DNA from: an uncultured Flavobacteriales bacterium
Lineage (GTDB): Bacteria > Bacteroidota > Bacteroidia > Flavobacteriales_G > Salibacteraceae
Direction of reading: 5' to 3'
NCBI GenBank assembly: GCA_943788775.1
Contig: CALSRO010000005.1
Span: 496,001 to 560,000, forward strand
DNA: 64,000 bases
Positions 37,085-47,066 of this stretch are shown piece after piece. Within the stretch, counting starts at the first letter, position 1. Each line of letters begins with the position of its first letter. Position numbers and translations under genes: made by a program. Under the pieces are notes generated by a model. It ran no database searches and was not told the origin of the DNA. It saw nothing but the letters and a program-made list of their open reading frames with translations.

Positions 37085-38479
37085 TCACCTCTCAAACCCT
37101 TGTTGGTAGTGATCCCCATAGCTTAAGACTTTTTCGACATGATTGATGGGCTCGACACCTCTGCAATAGCCATATTGAACCACAGGATCGTTGTAGAATT
37201 CTGGTTCGGATAGTTGAAGCAGGTAATGGGAAACATCTTCCCATTTCTGAGGATTTCTTTTGTATTTCTCGGCCAGTCGCTGCGCGTCTTGTACGTGCGC
37301 TACCCCAACGTTATATGATGCTAGAGTGAATTTGATCAGTTCAAGAGAGTCGGTGATTTGGTCGTCCCATCTACCTATTACAGTACTCAGATATGAAACA
37401 CCCGCTTGGATGTTTTGCTCAGGGTGATAAACACTGTCTGCTCCAAAATGTGCAGCAGTGTTTGGGATAAGCTGCATGAGGCCAGCGGCCCCGGATCCTG
37501 AGGTAGCCATAGGGTTGAAATTCGACTCCTTTTTTATCAAAGCTGCCAATAGCCTCCAATCCCAATCTATTCGTTTACTCTCTTCTTTCAGTAACTCATC
37601 GTATTCTGAAACCATCGTTCCATTGATCGAGCTAAATCGGCTCATCACTTTGTGCTTGTGGGCAGTGCGCGCCTTAAAATACTTAAGATGAATCGCACGG
37701 AATGCCCTGCCTTTTTGAAACACTCGAACCCATTCATTTAATGAATCTAAAAGCTCTGTAGAATTTTTTCTTACCGCCCAGGCGATGTGTTGCGTATCGC
37801 TGATGATGGTGCTGATGTCTATATTGGGATGATAGGCTTTATTGAGTCTTGCTACGTTTTCGTCAGCCACAGTATAGTTTATATTGCCACGGGCCACCTC
37901 AGCGATCAAAGCCTCTGTGGATTTATTTGCAATGGGTTTGATATAGTATGGGCAGGCTGATTTTGTTACCTCAGATTCCAACTTAGGAAAGAATGAGCTT
38001 TCTCTGCGGACATAAATCGTGTCGCCATCAATTTCCATTAAATCCTTGATCAAATGTGGTTTTGATTCACTCAGCTGTCGATTTTGAATAAGGACTTGAT
38101 GCGTTTTTAGAATAGGCATGGAAAAATTGACCCAAGGTTTCCTTTGATCCGTGATGGTATAATTGGCAGCTATTAAATCGCCTTCGCCATTTTCCAACAT
38201 TTCAATCACACAATCCATGTCTTCGACCACTTTCATTTCGAGCTGCACACCCAGTTCTTTCGCAAACCGAGATAGAAGATCATATTCAAAACCAATGGGT
38301 GTTCCTTTGTAAACGAAATAGCTGCTGCTGCTTTCATCTGTCAAAGCAATTAGTTTTCCATCGGCAATGATTTCCTCCAAGTCTCGGCAAAATGGTGAAT
38401 TCGCTTGTTTTTTAGGCTCTTTTTCAGTGCAGCTAAAAAGCAATAGGAGGCAAGGTATGAGCAGAAGCTTGTTCACCAA
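37085..38479 (-). CDS. MltF-like membrane-bound lytic transglycosylase (lipoprotein)
   Basis: A 464-residue lipoprotein (lipobox LLFSC, Cys at 17). Residues about 35-265 form a periplasmic solute-binding domain of the amino-acid type (SYFVYKGTPIGFEYDLLSRFAKELGV). Residues about 295-460 are an SLT transglycosylase domain: LIKKESNFNPMATSGSGAAGLMQLIPNTAAHFG with the catalytic Glu in KKES, and YNVGVAHV. This two-domain layout is that of MltF, whose binding domain regulates the lytic domain on peptidoglycan-derived ligands. Confidence 0.92.
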   Translation of the reverse strand: MVNKLLLIPCLLLLFSCTEKEPKKQANSPFCRDLEEIIADGKLIALTDESSSSYFVYKGTPIGFEYDLLSRFAKELGVQLEMKVVEDMDCVIEMLENGEGDLIAANYTITDQRKPWVNFSMPILKTHQVLIQNRQLSESKPHLIKDLMEIDGDTIYVRRESSFFPKLESEVTKSACPYYIKPIANKSTEALIAEVARGNINYTVADENVARLNKAYHPNIDISTIISDTQHIAWAVRKNSTELLDSLNEWVRVFQKGRAFRAIHLKYFKARTAHKHKVMSRFSSINGTMVSEYDELLKEESKRIDWDWRLLAALIKKESNFNPMATSGSGAAGLMQLIPNTAAHFGADSVYHPEQNIQAGVSYLSTVIGRWDDQITDSLELIKFTLASYNVGVAHVQDAQRLAEKYKRNPQKWEDVSHYLLQLSEPEFYNDPVVQYGYCRGVEPINHVEKVLSYGDHYQQGFER

Positions 38480-38506
38480 GCTAGTTTACGCTTTTCTGCC
38501 AAATGT

Positions 38507-38689
38507 TTAGGTAAGTCGAACGAATGTGTAGAATGCAAGCCAGATTCCGAATAGAATCAACAGGATATAGCCCGCGCCTTTGAAATACTTGCGTTGCATT
38601 TTGTTGTCTTTGGAATATGCCCAAATCAAATAGATGGCAAATGCTGCAATAAAGCAAAGAGTAAAGATGATTCTTCCTGTGGTAAACAT
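38507..38689 (-). CDS. Small two-helix membrane protein
   Basis: A 60-residue protein from ATG 38689 (an ATG at 38746 would add 19 polar residues with no membrane propensity). Two membrane helices (about residues 4-22 and 35-57) are separated by the basic loop AYSKDNKMQRKYFKGAG. Such short two-helix proteins occur widely in Bacteroidota, but no function is known. It lies between mltF and the divergent M42 peptidase gene. Confidence 0.6.
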   Translation of the reverse strand: MFTTGRIIFTLCFIAAFAIYLIWAYSKDNKMQRKYFKGAGYILLILFGIWLAFYTFVRLT

Positions 38690-38802
38690 AGCTGCGAATT
38701 TAACATCTGAAATCCGCGGATGTTCTGGCAAGGAAGATTTATTCAATACACCGCAAAGAACTCAAATTGGCTTGTTAAATTCGACCGCTCAAACTATTAG
38801 AC

Positions 38803-39921
38803 ATGGCAAAAACAGATAAAACCAAAAAGCCCGCGAAAAAGGCTGTATTGACTGCAAACTCGATGAAGTTCTTAGAAGCTTATCTTAATAACGCTTCCCC
38901 CACTGGTTTTGAGTGGCCAGGTCAAGAATTATGGTTGAAGTATTTGGAGCCATATATCGATGAGCATTTTGTGGATACTTATGGAACGGCAGTGGGTGTG
39001 ATCAATCCTGAAGCGGAGTTTAAAGTTGTGATCGAGGCTCATGCGGATGAGATTTCTTGGTTTGTACATTACATAACAGACGATGGGATGATTTATGTGA
39101 AGCGCAATGGCGGTTCAGATCATCAAATTGCTCCGTCAAAGCGGGTATTGATTCACACGGACAAGGGAAGAGTTCCTGCAGTGTTCGGTTGGCCGGCAAT
39201 CCATGTGCGCAAGTCTGGAAAGGACGAAAAGATTCCAAACACCACGAACATTTTCTTAGATGCGGGAGCACGCAGTAAAAAAGAAGTCGAAGAATTAGGT
39301 ATTCACGTAGGATGCGTAATTACGTATCCAGATGAGTTTATGATTCTCAATAAAGACAATTTTGTAGGTCGTGCACTTGACAATAGAATGGGTGGATTTA
39401 TGATAGCCGAGGTTGCTCGAATGCTTAAAGAGAATAAGAAGAAATTGCCATTCGGACTTTATATCGTAAACGCAGTGCAGGAAGAAATTGGATTGCGCGG
39501 GGCGGAGATGATTGTGGAGCGCATTCGTCCAAATGTTGCCATCGTGACAGACGTTTGTCATGACACAACTACACCAATGATGAATAAATTTGAGCAGGGT
39601 GATTTCAAATCAGGTGACGGCCCCGTGTTAAGTTATGCTCCGGCAGTACAGAACAATTTATTGAAATTGATCATTGGCCAGGCAGAAGCGAATGATATTC
39701 CATTTCAAAGAATGGCTGCCTCTAGATATACGGGAACAGATACGGATGCATTTGCATTTGGAGCGGGCGGTGTAGCCTCGGCCTTGATTTCGTTGCCACT
39801 GCGATACATGCATACAACAGTAGAGATGGTGCATCGAGACGATGTTGAAAATGTGATTCGATTGATTTACAACAGCGTTTTGAACATTGAGAACAATCAC
39901 GATTTCAGATATATTAAGTAA
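38803..39921 (+). CDS. M42 family metallopeptidase (aminopeptidase-like)
   Basis: A 372-residue di-metal aminopeptidase of the M42 (glutamyl aminopeptidase/endoglucanase-like) group. Metal and catalytic motifs are in order: EAHADEISWF (His/Asp), VGRALDNRMGG, VQEEIGLRGAE, VTDVCHDTT and MHTTVEMVHRDDV. An N-terminal Lys/Ala-rich stretch (residues 1-12) precedes the fold, and there is no signal peptide, so it acts in the cytoplasm on short peptides. Confidence 0.93.
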   Translation: MAKTDKTKKPAKKAVLTANSMKFLEAYLNNASPTGFEWPGQELWLKYLEPYIDEHFVDTYGTAVGVINPEAEFKVVIEAHADEISWFVHYITDDGMIYVKRNGGSDHQIAPSKRVLIHTDKGRVPAVFGWPAIHVRKSGKDEKIPNTTNIFLDAGARSKKEVEELGIHVGCVITYPDEFMILNKDNFVGRALDNRMGGFMIAEVARMLKENKKKLPFGLYIVNAVQEEIGLRGAEMIVERIRPNVAIVTDVCHDTTTPMMNKFEQGDFKSGDGPVLSYAPAVQNNLLKLIIGQAEANDIPFQRMAASRYTGTDTDAFAFGAGGVASALISLPLRYMHTTVEMVHRDDVENVIRLIYNSVLNIENNHDFRYIK

Positions 39922-40010
39922 CTACAATTCGGTTTTCTTGACCTGACAAAAGGCTCTTTGGTTTCATCTTTGCTTTTCGAGTCGTCTCTTGGCGGAAGCC
40001 TTGCAATGCA

Positions 40011-40043
40011 TTGAAATTTATTAGCTCTTAAAAAATACCTTTG
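40011..40043 (+). promoter_or_regulatory. Promoter of yidC
   Basis: TTG (40011-40013), 22 bp, TACCTTTG (40036-40043), 44 bp before the yidC ATG. Confidence 0.6.
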
Positions 40044-40047
40044 CCGC

Positions 40048-40070
40048 CCTTATTCAAAGCGGGAATAAGG
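40048..40070 (+). other. 5'-leader hairpin upstream of yidC
   Basis: CCTTATTC (40048-40055) and GAATAAGG (40063-40070) form a perfect 8-bp stem with a 7-nt loop. Outside it CTTTG (40039-40043) and CAAAG (40071-40075) can extend the stem across a 4-nt bulge. It begins within a few bases of the expected transcription start. Confidence 0.45.
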
Positions 40071-40086
40071 CAAAGAATAGGATAAT

Positions 40087-41988
40087 ATGGATAAGAATAC
40101 GATAACAGGTTTATTGCTCATTGGTCTGATCTTGGTGGGATATAGCCTATGGATGCAGCCCAGTGAGGCTGAAATCGAAGCGGCTAGGCAAAAGCAAGAT
40201 AGTATAGAGATTGTTCAGGCGGAGCAAGCCGCTACTCAACTAGAAAATGAGACAGCTGTATTAAGTGCTGCCGATTCAACGAAGGCAGTTGCAAATGCCA
40301 CTCCTTTAGATTCTGTTGAGCAGGCATTACGAGATTCCTTGGCTCGCATCGAAAAGAAAAGACAGTTCGGAGCGCTCGCTGGGGCCACAACGGGTGAGGT
40401 TGAGTTTCACACGATAGAAAATGATTTTGTGAAGCTTACTTTTTCCAATAAAGGTGCTGCTCCGGTCATGGCTGAGTTGAAAAATTACGTCACCTTCGAT
40501 AGCTTACCGCTTTATTTATTTGACAAAGAAACCTCAGAATTTAGTTTCAGTTTTTGGTTAAATCAATCTCAAGAGGTCAAAAGTCGAGATCTGTTTTTCG
40601 AAGCAGTAGATGATGAAATGTCTTCAACGAAGGCGGTGTATCGCATGTATGGCGATACAAGAGATCAGTTTTTGGAGCTGGTATATGAACTTCCAGCTGG
40701 GGAGTCATATTTAGTAGATGCTCATATTCAGTCTGTTGGTATGGATGCTTTGCTAAGCGCAAGCGAAGATCAATTTGAACTGAATTGGCAAATTCAAGCT
40801 CCTTTTCATGAAAGAAGTCGCGAACAAGAGCAGCAAAAGACTACAGTGTTTTATAAATACATAGACGATGAGGCGGATTATATTTCCGAGTCTAACTATG
40901 AAGAGGAGGACCTTGAAGCCAGCGCACATTGGGTGTCATTTAAGCAACAGTTTTTCTCGGCAGCAATTATTGCCGAACAGGGTTTTTCGAAAGACAACGC
41001 TGAAATCGAAACCATTGAATTAGAAGATGAGAACTATACCAAGGGCATGGCGGCTCGACTTACGTTGGAATTTGACAATGAACGAGATCCTACTTTCCCA
41101 TTTCAATTTTATCTCGGTCCTAATCACTATCAAACCCTAAATAATCTTGAAATTGGTCTAGAGGGACAAATCGATTTGGGTTGGTTAATCTTCGGTTGGG
41201 TCAACCGATGGATGGTTATTCCAGTTTTTAATTTCCTAGATACATATACAGGACTGAGTTATGGAATCATCATTTTGGTGTTGACCATTTTGATCAAGCT
41301 TCTCTTGTTTCCACTCACTTGGAAAAACTACGTTTCCAGTGCTCGAATGAAGGCATTGAAACCAGAGATTGACGAGATCAATGAGAAAATGAAGGATAAG
41401 GATGCCATGGCAAAGCAACAAGCTACTATGACACTTTATAGGCAGGCAGGAGTGAACCCAATGGCAGGTTGCATTCCAATGCTGCTCCAGTTGCCCATTC
41501 TGTATGCAATGTTTCGTTTCTTCCCCGCGAGTATTGAACTTCGACAAGAGAGCTTTTTGTGGGCAGCAGACTTGAGTACTTACGATTCAATTTTTTCTTT
41601 GCCCTTTGAGATTCCTTATTACGGGGCGCATGTCAGTTTATTTACGATACTTATGGCCATTTCTACTTTCTTCTATTCCAAGTACAACATGGATATGGCT
41701 GGCGGTGGTGGTAGTGCTCAATTACCTCAAATGAAGATGATGATCTACTTCATGCCTGTAATGTTGTTGTTTTTCTTCAATAGCTACAGTTCTGGTTTGA
41801 GTTACTACTATTTAACAGCCAACGTAATTTCCATGGTACAGCAATTTGTAATTAAGCGCTACTTTATCAATGAGGATGCGATTCGAGCCAAAATTCAAAA
41901 AAATAAAACCAAGCCAAAGAAGAAGTCTAATTTCCAGCAGCGCTTAGAAAAAATGGCCAAGGAGCGAGGTTTGAATAATCCAAAATAA
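40087..41988 (+). CDS. yidC: Membrane protein insertase YidC
   Basis: Inserts and folds inner-membrane proteins with or without Sec. The 633-residue protein has a first TM helix (about 7-22), a large periplasmic beta domain (about 85-355), and the C-terminal insertase core with five helices, including GLSYGIIILVLTILIKLLLFPLTWKNYVSSARMKALKPEI, and a strongly basic tail (KNKTKPKKKSN). A DUF6438 lipoprotein gene begins 1 bp after the stop, so the two are co-transcribed. Confidence 0.97.
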   Translation: MDKNTITGLLLIGLILVGYSLWMQPSEAEIEAARQKQDSIEIVQAEQAATQLENETAVLSAADSTKAVANATPLDSVEQALRDSLARIEKKRQFGALAGATTGEVEFHTIENDFVKLTFSNKGAAPVMAELKNYVTFDSLPLYLFDKETSEFSFSFWLNQSQEVKSRDLFFEAVDDEMSSTKAVYRMYGDTRDQFLELVYELPAGESYLVDAHIQSVGMDALLSASEDQFELNWQIQAPFHERSREQEQQKTTVFYKYIDDEADYISESNYEEEDLEASAHWVSFKQQFFSAAIIAEQGFSKDNAEIETIELEDENYTKGMAARLTLEFDNERDPTFPFQFYLGPNHYQTLNNLEIGLEGQIDLGWLIFGWVNRWMVIPVFNFLDTYTGLSYGIIILVLTILIKLLLFPLTWKNYVSSARMKALKPEIDEINEKMKDKDAMAKQQATMTLYRQAGVNPMAGCIPMLLQLPILYAMFRFFPASIELRQESFLWAADLSTYDSIFSLPFEIPYYGAHVSLFTILMAISTFFYSKYNMDMAGGGGSAQLPQMKMMIYFMPVMLLFFFNSYSSGLSYYYLTANVISMVQQFVIKRYFINEDAIRAKIQKNKTKPKKKSNFQQRLEKMAKERGLNNPK

Positions 41989-41989
41989 C

Positions 41990-42643
41990 ATGAACACAAG
42001 GATTTTAACATTAACCGGGATTGCATTTCTAGTAATCTTGGCAACCGCATGTAAGAACGGTGAAAAGGCAAGTAACCCTTCACAGGATGCCGCGCTTGAA
42101 AAGGCAGAAAATGCAAAGAAAAAAGAATCAGCAGTGAAAAATGAAGAAGCTTCTTCAAAGGCTGCGGTAATCGAGGCACCAAAAGAACAGGTAAAGCAGA
42201 CAAAACCAGAACGACCTGCACCTAATTATCCTGATACGTTAGTATTCAGAATGGATCGGACACCGTGCTTTGGTCAATGTCCTACTTATACCATCAATAT
42301 TTATCAGAGCGGTTGGTCGTTATTAGAGGGAAAGCAGTTTTTCGATTACGAGGGTTTCTATACAACCAAATTCACTGAGGAAGATTTGATTCAAATTGAG
42401 AAATTGGCTTTGAAGTATGGTTATCAAAAGATGGATCATGTTTATGATGGGCCAGCAACAGATTTGCCTTCTACCACAACCATTGTAAACACAGAATCAA
42501 TGAATAATTGGGTTTACAATCGTTTTAATAGTCCAGATGAACTCCGGTCATTCGAGCGCGACATGGAAACTATGATCAAGGACAAGCAATGGAAGCCGAG
42601 CGCCAAAGGCGGAGGAAAGAACAAGGGCGACAATCCTGAATAG
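41990..42643 (+). CDS. DUF6438 lipoprotein
   Basis: A 217-residue lipoprotein (lipobox LATAC, Cys at 21). Residues 25-80 are a low-complexity linker rich in Ala, Glu and Lys. The DUF6438 domain follows (about 83-200): FRMDRTPCFGQCPTYTINIY with its conserved Cys pair, the GFYTTKFTEEDL segment and YQKMDHVYDGPATDLPST. The function of the domain is unknown. Its placement directly behind yidC suggests a role in envelope assembly, but this is only contextual. Confidence 0.85.
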   Translation: MNTRILTLTGIAFLVILATACKNGEKASNPSQDAALEKAENAKKKESAVKNEEASSKAAVIEAPKEQVKQTKPERPAPNYPDTLVFRMDRTPCFGQCPTYTINIYQSGWSLLEGKQFFDYEGFYTTKFTEEDLIQIEKLALKYGYQKMDHVYDGPATDLPSTTTIVNTESMNNWVYNRFNSPDELRSFERDMETMIKDKQWKPSAKGGGKNKGDNPE

Positions 42644-42736
42644 TTTTTTTATTGAAAATGAGTGTGTTACTCATTTGTTCTATTGTAGATTTGAGGACAA
42701 CCAGTTTTAGGATATTACGTCCAAAGGTTGTCACAC

Positions 42737-45700
42737 ATGATCAGATCGAATTCAAATAGATTTTTAGCGGTTAAAAGACTTGCCATAGTGTCTTTATTAC
42801 TGGTATGCTCAAATGTTGGGTCAGCTCAGAACTACTACGATCACTGGGCATTTGGGACCAACGTTCATATTGATTTTACCTCTGGAACTCCTTCTGTTTC
42901 GTGCAATTCATCGATCAATTCTTCTGAGGCAGCAGCTGTTTGGAGTAATCCTGCAACCGGTTCATTTATAGCTTACACAAGTGGAAATGTGGTTTATAAC
43001 GGACAAACCCATAATGTCTTGGCTAATGGAACCGGACTCACCGCAAATGCTTCTTCCATTGAAAGTGCTTTAATCCTCCCCAAACCGGGAGCTTCCATTG
43101 ACGTATTTTATATTTTTCACAACAACATCACGAACACTTATTGGTCAGAAGCGGATGTATCGATTGGAACAAATGGAACCGTTACATCAAAAAATAACTT
43201 CTTACAGGCGACAGGTACAGAACGATGTGGCACAGCTCCGCACGCCAGTATCTGTCCCGCTTATTGGCTAATGATCAGTAAAAATGGTAATGACTCAGTT
43301 GCTGCTTATTTAATTGATTCCAATGGTATTAGCTCAACACCAGTCGTAACGTCAACAGGAATTTCTGGAGGTAACGCCAGAGGTAATATTGTGTTTTCTG
43401 AAGATTTCACCAAGATTGGAATGAGTGTTGAAAATAAGGGAATGTATATCGCCAATTTTAACAACGCCACTGGCCAAACCAGCAATTGGGTGAAAATTGG
43501 ATCAACTACCAGCGGTTTTGGTTCGGCCTTTTCTCCTGATGGTACAAAAGTGTACTACACGAGCACCTTTGGTGGAACGCTTTACCAATATAATTTGAGT
43601 AATTCAACTCAGACCGCACTTGGGGGTTCTGGTCTAAGTTATCTGGCGTTGGCTCCAGATGGGAAAATCTACATTTCCAAATATGGCCAGAAAACCTTGG
43701 GGGTTATTCAATCACCAAACAGTGCGGGCACTGCTAGCTCCTTTGCCATTTCTGGACTGACTATTCCAGGGGCAAGTACTTGTGTTTGCAGGTGGGGGCT
43801 TCCCAATCCTTTTCACGTAGATATAGGACACCATCCAAGCGAACCAGACACAATCACTCTTTGTCCAGGAGAGGATACTTTGTACACTTCGGTTGTTTCG
43901 GGCGATACCTTCTTATGGAATACAGGGGCAACAACACAGTCGATATTACTGGATTCGCAAGGATTGTATTATGCGACTATTGGTTTTGGTGATTGCTCAA
44001 GTTCGGATTCGGTGTATTTACAATACGTGGATGGAGTAGAGATTTCATCGAATACAGTATGCCAAAGCGATACGACCAGATTTGAGCATTCCACACCTAT
44101 GCCAGCTGCAAATATCGCCAGTTATAGTTGGGATTTTGGCGATGGAAATTCCTCATCATTGGCTAATCCAAGCCATGTATATAGCTATGGTGATACCTTT
44201 CTAGTCACTTTAGAAATCGAAACTTATTCGGGGTGTGTTTTGGACACCTTTATGGAGGTAGTAGTACATCCCAACCCCATACCAGAGTTCAGTTTTGAAA
44301 ATGTCTGCGATGGAAATAGTGTGACCTTTCTAGATCAAGGAATAGAGGGTAGCGCGACTGTGATATCCCGTTCTTGGGATATTGAAAATGATGGAACTAC
44401 GGACTACGCGCTCGATTCAATAAATCACTTGTACAGTTCCTTTGGAACCTATTCTGTTGAGTATAAATTACTTGACGCGCTGGGATGTGCAGATTCAATG
44501 GTGAAAACAGTGTATATACACCCAATGCCCGTTGCTGATTTCGAGGTGGAAAATGAATGCCTCAATGTGGTGCATCAGTTCGTTGATAGTTCAGAAGTGG
44601 CCTTAGGATCTTTCGACAGTTTTACATGGAATTTTGGTGATGGCAATTCTAGCACGCTACAAAGCCCAACGCATACTTATGTAACTGCGGGATCGAAAAC
44701 GGTCACGCTAACGGTAGTTACGGATAGTGGTTGTGTGGATTCAAAGACATTGACTACTCAAGTTTATCATTTGCCAGTAGCAGATTTTAATGCAGATTCT
44801 GTTTGTGAAAATGTAGCAGCATCATTTAATGATGCAAGTACCACCCAGAGTGGAATTTTAACACAATACTCATGGACTTTTGGTAATGGACAAAGTTCGA
44901 ATGTCATGTCACCGTCACACGATTATGATAATCCAGGCCTATATAATGTTAAGCACATTGTAGTTTCCAATTACGGTTGTCGAGATACGGTGGAACATAA
45001 GATTCGAATTTATCCAGCGCCTCAAACTGCTTTTGGTTGGTTGAATAATGTGTGCCAAGGGGACCCATTGCCATTTTATGATCAAAGCATCATCCAGCAG
45101 GTTACTCCGGGCGGTGATCAAATTGTGGATTGGGAATGGATTGTCAATGATGAGTTCTTTTCAAGTGATCCTAGTCCAACTTACCAAACTGTAGATTACC
45201 AATCTTTCCATGTGCGATTGACTACTTTTTCTAACTATGGCTGTAGCACGTTTGTAGAGAATGTAGCTCAGATTTTCCCATTACCAAAAGCTTCCTTTAT
45301 TCAAGATCCAGCTTGTCAGGATTACCCAAGTAAATTCGAAAGCACAAGCGTCATACCATTTGGATTGGTGGATAAATGGCAATGGGATTTTGGAGATGGA
45401 GGTATATCAAATGTTGAAAAACCTGAACACGCATATGCTGACCCAGGAGAATATGAAATCAATCTTCAAATCCAATCGAACAAAGGATGTGTGGATTCAG
45501 TGAGTGGGAAAATTCTCATTCCTGAAACGCCCAAGGTTGATTTTAGTGTAGATCCAAGCGAAGGTTGCACACCATTGCAAGTTACGCTCCGAAACAAAAG
45601 TGTAATGTACACTGGTGACATGGCCTACAATTGGTACGTCAATAATGAAAAGGTGAGTTCGGCATCAAATCCGAACATCACATTAATCAACGATACATTA

Positions 45701-46318
45701 GAACCGAGATATTTTAGCGTGCGCTTGCAGGCAACTTCTGAATTGGGTTGTACTCGATCTGCCAAATTGGAAGATATGATAACAGTTTACCCAGCGCCAA
45801 AAGCGAAATTCAATTTCGCTTTGGACGATTTCAATATGTTCAATCCGGCTGTGTCATTCACGAATATTTCTGAGCATAGCGTGAGGTGGAATTGGAGTTT
45901 TGGAAATGGCGAGTCGAGCACGGATTTTTCTCCAAATTACTATTACGAGAAACACGGGAGGTACAATGTTCATTTGAAGGCTTGGAACGCTTACGAATGC
46001 ACGGATACAGTATCTAACCTTTTAGTGTTGGATCCTGTAACTATGCTCTATATTCCAAGTGCTTTCACACCAAATAATGACGGGGACAATGACACCTGGG
46101 GAGTGAAAGGTCACAATGAGAATAATGGATTCCAGATTAAGGTTTGGGATAGATGGGGACATTTAGTCTTTGAATCGGATGACATGAATTTCGCGTGGGA
46201 TGGATATATGGTCAATGGCAAGTTAGCTCCAATCGGTGTGTATGCTTACCATATTATCTACAGAACTTCTAAAGACGAGCCGCGTGAGCTTACAGGTCAG
46301 TTCTCAGTGGTGTACTAG
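42737..46318 (+). CDS. Giant PKD-repeat surface protein with gliding-type (T9SS type B) C-terminus
   Basis: A 1193-residue secreted protein from ATG 42737 (a TTG at 42728 is less likely). Signal peptide (cleavage near GSAQ, residue 31). A first region of about 350 residues (propeller-like; TGSFIAYTSGNVVYNG) leads to about eight PKD-type domains, seen through the repeated (W)xFGDGxxS..PxHxY phrase: WDFGDGNSS, WNFGDGNSSTL, WTFGNGQSSN, WDFGDGGISN and WSFGNGESS. The end is the gliding-motility-associated/type B sorting domain: AFTPNNDGDNDTW ... VWDRWGHLVFES. A surface adhesin or structural role is likely. Its 3' end overlaps the convergent gene by 29 bp. Confidence 0.9.
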   Translation: MIRSNSNRFLAVKRLAIVSLLLVCSNVGSAQNYYDHWAFGTNVHIDFTSGTPSVSCNSSINSSEAAAVWSNPATGSFIAYTSGNVVYNGQTHNVLANGTGLTANASSIESALILPKPGASIDVFYIFHNNITNTYWSEADVSIGTNGTVTSKNNFLQATGTERCGTAPHASICPAYWLMISKNGNDSVAAYLIDSNGISSTPVVTSTGISGGNARGNIVFSEDFTKIGMSVENKGMYIANFNNATGQTSNWVKIGSTTSGFGSAFSPDGTKVYYTSTFGGTLYQYNLSNSTQTALGGSGLSYLALAPDGKIYISKYGQKTLGVIQSPNSAGTASSFAISGLTIPGASTCVCRWGLPNPFHVDIGHHPSEPDTITLCPGEDTLYTSVVSGDTFLWNTGATTQSILLDSQGLYYATIGFGDCSSSDSVYLQYVDGVEISSNTVCQSDTTRFEHSTPMPAANIASYSWDFGDGNSSSLANPSHVYSYGDTFLVTLEIETYSGCVLDTFMEVVVHPNPIPEFSFENVCDGNSVTFLDQGIEGSATVISRSWDIENDGTTDYALDSINHLYSSFGTYSVEYKLLDALGCADSMVKTVYIHPMPVADFEVENECLNVVHQFVDSSEVALGSFDSFTWNFGDGNSSTLQSPTHTYVTAGSKTVTLTVVTDSGCVDSKTLTTQVYHLPVADFNADSVCENVAASFNDASTTQSGILTQYSWTFGNGQSSNVMSPSHDYDNPGLYNVKHIVVSNYGCRDTVEHKIRIYPAPQTAFGWLNNVCQGDPLPFYDQSIIQQVTPGGDQIVDWEWIVNDEFFSSDPSPTYQTVDYQSFHVRLTTFSNYGCSTFVENVAQIFPLPKASFIQDPACQDYPSKFESTSVIPFGLVDKWQWDFGDGGISNVEKPEHAYADPGEYEINLQIQSNKGCVDSVSGKILIPETPKVDFSVDPSEGCTPLQVTLRNKSVMYTGDMAYNWYVNNEKVSSASNPNITLINDTLEPRYFSVRLQATSELGCTRSAKLEDMITVYPAPKAKFNFALDDFNMFNPAVSFTNISEHSVRWNWSFGNGESSTDFSPNYYYEKHGRYNVHLKAWNAYECTDTVSNLLVLDPVTMLYIPSAFTPNNDGDNDTWGVKGHNENNGFQIKVWDRWGHLVFESDDMNFAWDGYMVNGKLAPIGVYAYHIIYRTSKDEPRELTGQFSVVY

Positions 46319-47063
46319 ACTCAGATTCTAGGCTGATCGTAGAAGCCACAGTGGCAATCAATGCCACAAATCCAGAAGTAATCGGTCCTATAAAAGGAAT
46401 CAACATCCAAAAAGCAAATGGTGCTCCAATGCCGATTGTTTTGAATTTGTTTTTCCAAACGAAACTGCCACTATCAGAGGCAGTCAATCCTTTTCGTTCC
46501 AAGGAATAGTCGATAAAGTTATAGCCAAAGAAGTAAGCGCCAATGACAAACATCAATACTGGTGAAGCCAATCCTACAAAAGGAATGAATCCAATGAGGA
46601 TGCAGGCCAGGGTCAACCCAAATTGAATAACTCCGTTTTTCATTGCTAGCCAAGCTGCTCGAGCTAGATCGTGCAAAAAACGTTCGATGGAAAAAGGAGG
46701 AATGTCTGCTCCAAGTTTTTCCGCAACCAATTCACTGGCGTATGTTAACAGGGGAGACATGAGAAGCAGAATGACTGAACCGCCCACAAAAGCCATTAAG
46801 AAATACAAGGCAATGCGCAGAATGATCCATATTATCCAATAGAGAATGGCTCCAATGGTCGCGGTGTGATCTCCAAACCACTCTATGGATTCAATCCAAT
46901 CTTTAAGGTAGGAGGTGATAGCATCGGTAGCCATCGATGTGATTTCAATGCCACCATATAACACCAGTGCCGTAATCACTATTGGAAACCAAAACAGCCA
47001 CATTAAGCCATTTTGTCGCATAAACGACAAGGACTTGAAATATGCTCTGATGGATTCAATCAT
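46290..47063 (-). CDS. EI24/CysZ-like membrane protein
   Basis: A 257-residue inner-membrane protein with about six hydrophobic segments (for example 21-40, 71-110, 150-180, 213-245) and the family look of the EI24/CysZ domain (FLHDLARAAWLAMKNGVIQFGLTLAC, GYNFIDYSLERKGL). CysZ members import sulfate, but many Bacteroidota relatives have no assigned substrate. The adjoining Crp-rhodanese-TauE genes deal with sulfur-type chemistry, so sulfate handling is worth testing. It follows the Crp gene after 3 bp. Confidence 0.75.
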   Translation of the reverse strand: MIESIRAYFKSLSFMRQNGLMWLFWFPIVITALVLYGGIEITSMATDAITSYLKDWIESIEWFGDHTATIGAILYWIIWIILRIALYFLMAFVGGSVILLLMSPLLTYASELVAEKLGADIPPFSIERFLHDLARAAWLAMKNGVIQFGLTLACILIGFIPFVGLASPVLMFVIGAYFFGYNFIDYSLERKGLTASDSGSFVWKNKFKTIGIGAPFAFWMLIPFIGPITSGFVALIATVASTISLESESSTPLRTDL

Positions 47064-47066
47064 GGA

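Noticed and set aside
42656..42676. Stem-loop after the DUF6438 gene as a terminator
   Set aside because: There is an 8-bp stem but no T-run after it on either strand.
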